Assembly (NCBI GenBank): GCA_009774215.1
Contig: VSNH01000003.1
Coordinates: 1 to 64,000, forward strand
DNA from: Lachnospiraceae bacterium
GTDB lineage: Bacteria; Bacillota; Clostridia; Lachnospirales; Lachnospiraceae
Length of the DNA stretch: 64,000 nt
Direction: 5' to 3'
The notes below the pieces were generated by a model. It did no database searches and was not told the DNA's origin. It worked only from the letters and a program-made list of their open reading frames with translations. Each line of letters opens with the position of its first letter. Positions within the stretch are counted from its first letter, which is position 1. This document shows positions 63,455-64,000 of this stretch, piece by piece. Made by a program: the position numbers and the translations under genes.

Positions 63455-64000
63455 CTACACCCTCACCTTAATCTGCTCCAAATACGCCGTATACCCCGCC
63501 GCCCGGTTCGCCGCCACGCTGGTGCAGTCATGCTTCTCCAGCTTTATCTTTCCGGACGAACGCCTCACAAACCACTCATATTCCATATCCAGATTCCCGA
63601 TGTCCAGCACACGGTATCCCTGCTCAAACAGTTTCACCGCCAGAAACTTCGCCGCCACGCCCACCGACAATAAAAACAGCCTGTCTTTGCCGTAGGCCGT
63701 ACAGGCGTCCAGAATGGCGGGAACCGCCCGATAAGCATCGCTGGGCGGACAGATAATGCGCTCTGTGCTGCGCGCCGTGTCAAGCAGATCGTTGCCGACC
63801 CCGTTGTGCGTCCGCTCTCCCTCCACAACAACAATATCCCTATTTTCCCATATTTTTCTGATTTTGGCAAACTGTGCTCCACAGCCGCTCCGATCTGCGA
63901 CATAATAGTAACAGCGGGAGACAAAAGTGCTGTAATAACTCCGCCCGGGATCGCAGTATCTCTCGTATGTTTTTCTGCAAAAGAGCAGATGATCCCGCCA
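63455..64000 (-). CDS. GT-D fold glycosyltransferase, 5' end beyond the window
   Basis: The frame is open from the right edge to a stop at 63455 (about 181 residues seen). From 64000 it reads YYSTFVSRCYYYV and later IVVVEGERTHNGVGNDLLDTARS and ICPPSDAYRAV. These match the SP_1767/DUF1792 GT-D transferases, whose DxE-type metal motif lies upstream of this part. They add glucose to glycoprotein or polymer glycans. The 155-base gap to the next gene holds no clear signal. Confidence 0.8.
   Translation of the reverse strand, partial: WRDHLLFCRKTYERYCDPGRSYYSTFVSRCYYYVADRSGCGAQFAKIRKIWENRDIVVVEGERTHNGVGNDLLDTARSTERIICPPSDAYRAVPAILDACTAYGKDRLFLLSVGVAAKFLAVKLFEQGYRVLDIGNLDMEYEWFVRRSSGKIKLEKHDCTSVAANRAAGYTAYLEQIKVRV

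Overview
The window looks like chromosomal DNA of a Gram-positive anaerobe, most likely a gut Lachnospiraceae-type Clostridium. This is inferred from strong AGGAGG-type ribosome binding sites, a CotH-family protein, an F420-hydrogenase-beta-like ferredoxin protein and many Firmicutes-style surface-polymer genes. No species is claimed. It is one very large surface-glycan locus. All genes but the first are on the minus strand, so transcription runs from the right edge to the left. Genes are tightly packed, often with ATGA or TGAATG junctions. No gene-free stretch exceeds about 265 bases. No rRNA, tRNA, CRISPR array or transposase gene was seen.

Layout in order of transcription, right to left. 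(1) 64.0-54.8 kb: a partial GT-D glycosyltransferase, a serine-acetyltransferase-like enzyme, a PglK-type ABC flippase, a GT-C-like membrane protein, a GT2/DUF2304 pair, a CotH kinase-like protein and a GT4 enzyme. (2) 54.7-47.1 kb: GT2, an asparagine-synthase homologue without the catalytic cysteine, two GT4 enzymes, and WecC/WecB for UDP-ManNAc and UDP-ManNAcA. (3) 47.0-41.1 kb: behind a consensus promoter, a large membrane protein, a Wzx flippase, GT2 and a fucosyltransferase-like protein. (4) 41.1-23.7 kb: two complete NeuB/NeuC/NeuA sets with LegB and PtmE homologues, so probably two nonulosonic (legionaminic- or sialic-like) sugars. This block also holds a polysaccharide deacetylase, an acyl carrier protein, an adenylating ligase, a GNAT-like acyltransferase, a second ABC flippase and a sugar formyltransferase. 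(5) 23.7-15.4 kb: behind its own predicted promoter, a small exported protein, a YidC-TagF fusion, PhnW, PepM, a nucleotidyltransferase, phosphonopyruvate decarboxylase and a sulfatase-fold membrane enzyme. This encodes 2-aminoethylphosphonate synthesis, activation and probable transfer to a polymer. (6) 15.4-1.3 kb: GT4, DPM1-like GT2 enzymes, GT-C-like membrane proteins and an SMR flippase pair (an undecaprenyl-phosphate-sugar route), then a coupled block of radical SAM, epimerase, phosphoesterase, ATP-grasp and NeuD-like genes. An inserted, frameshifted AlbA/AAA_4 gene follows.

The strongest candidates for something undescribed are: the YidC-TagF fusion in the phosphonate operon; the ligase/ACP/GNAT acylation cassette inside a nonulosonate pathway; and a dispersed family of three-hairpin intergenic elements whose stems vary in sequence but keep pairing. 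The left 5 kb is visibly more AT-rich than the rest and carries the insertion scar.
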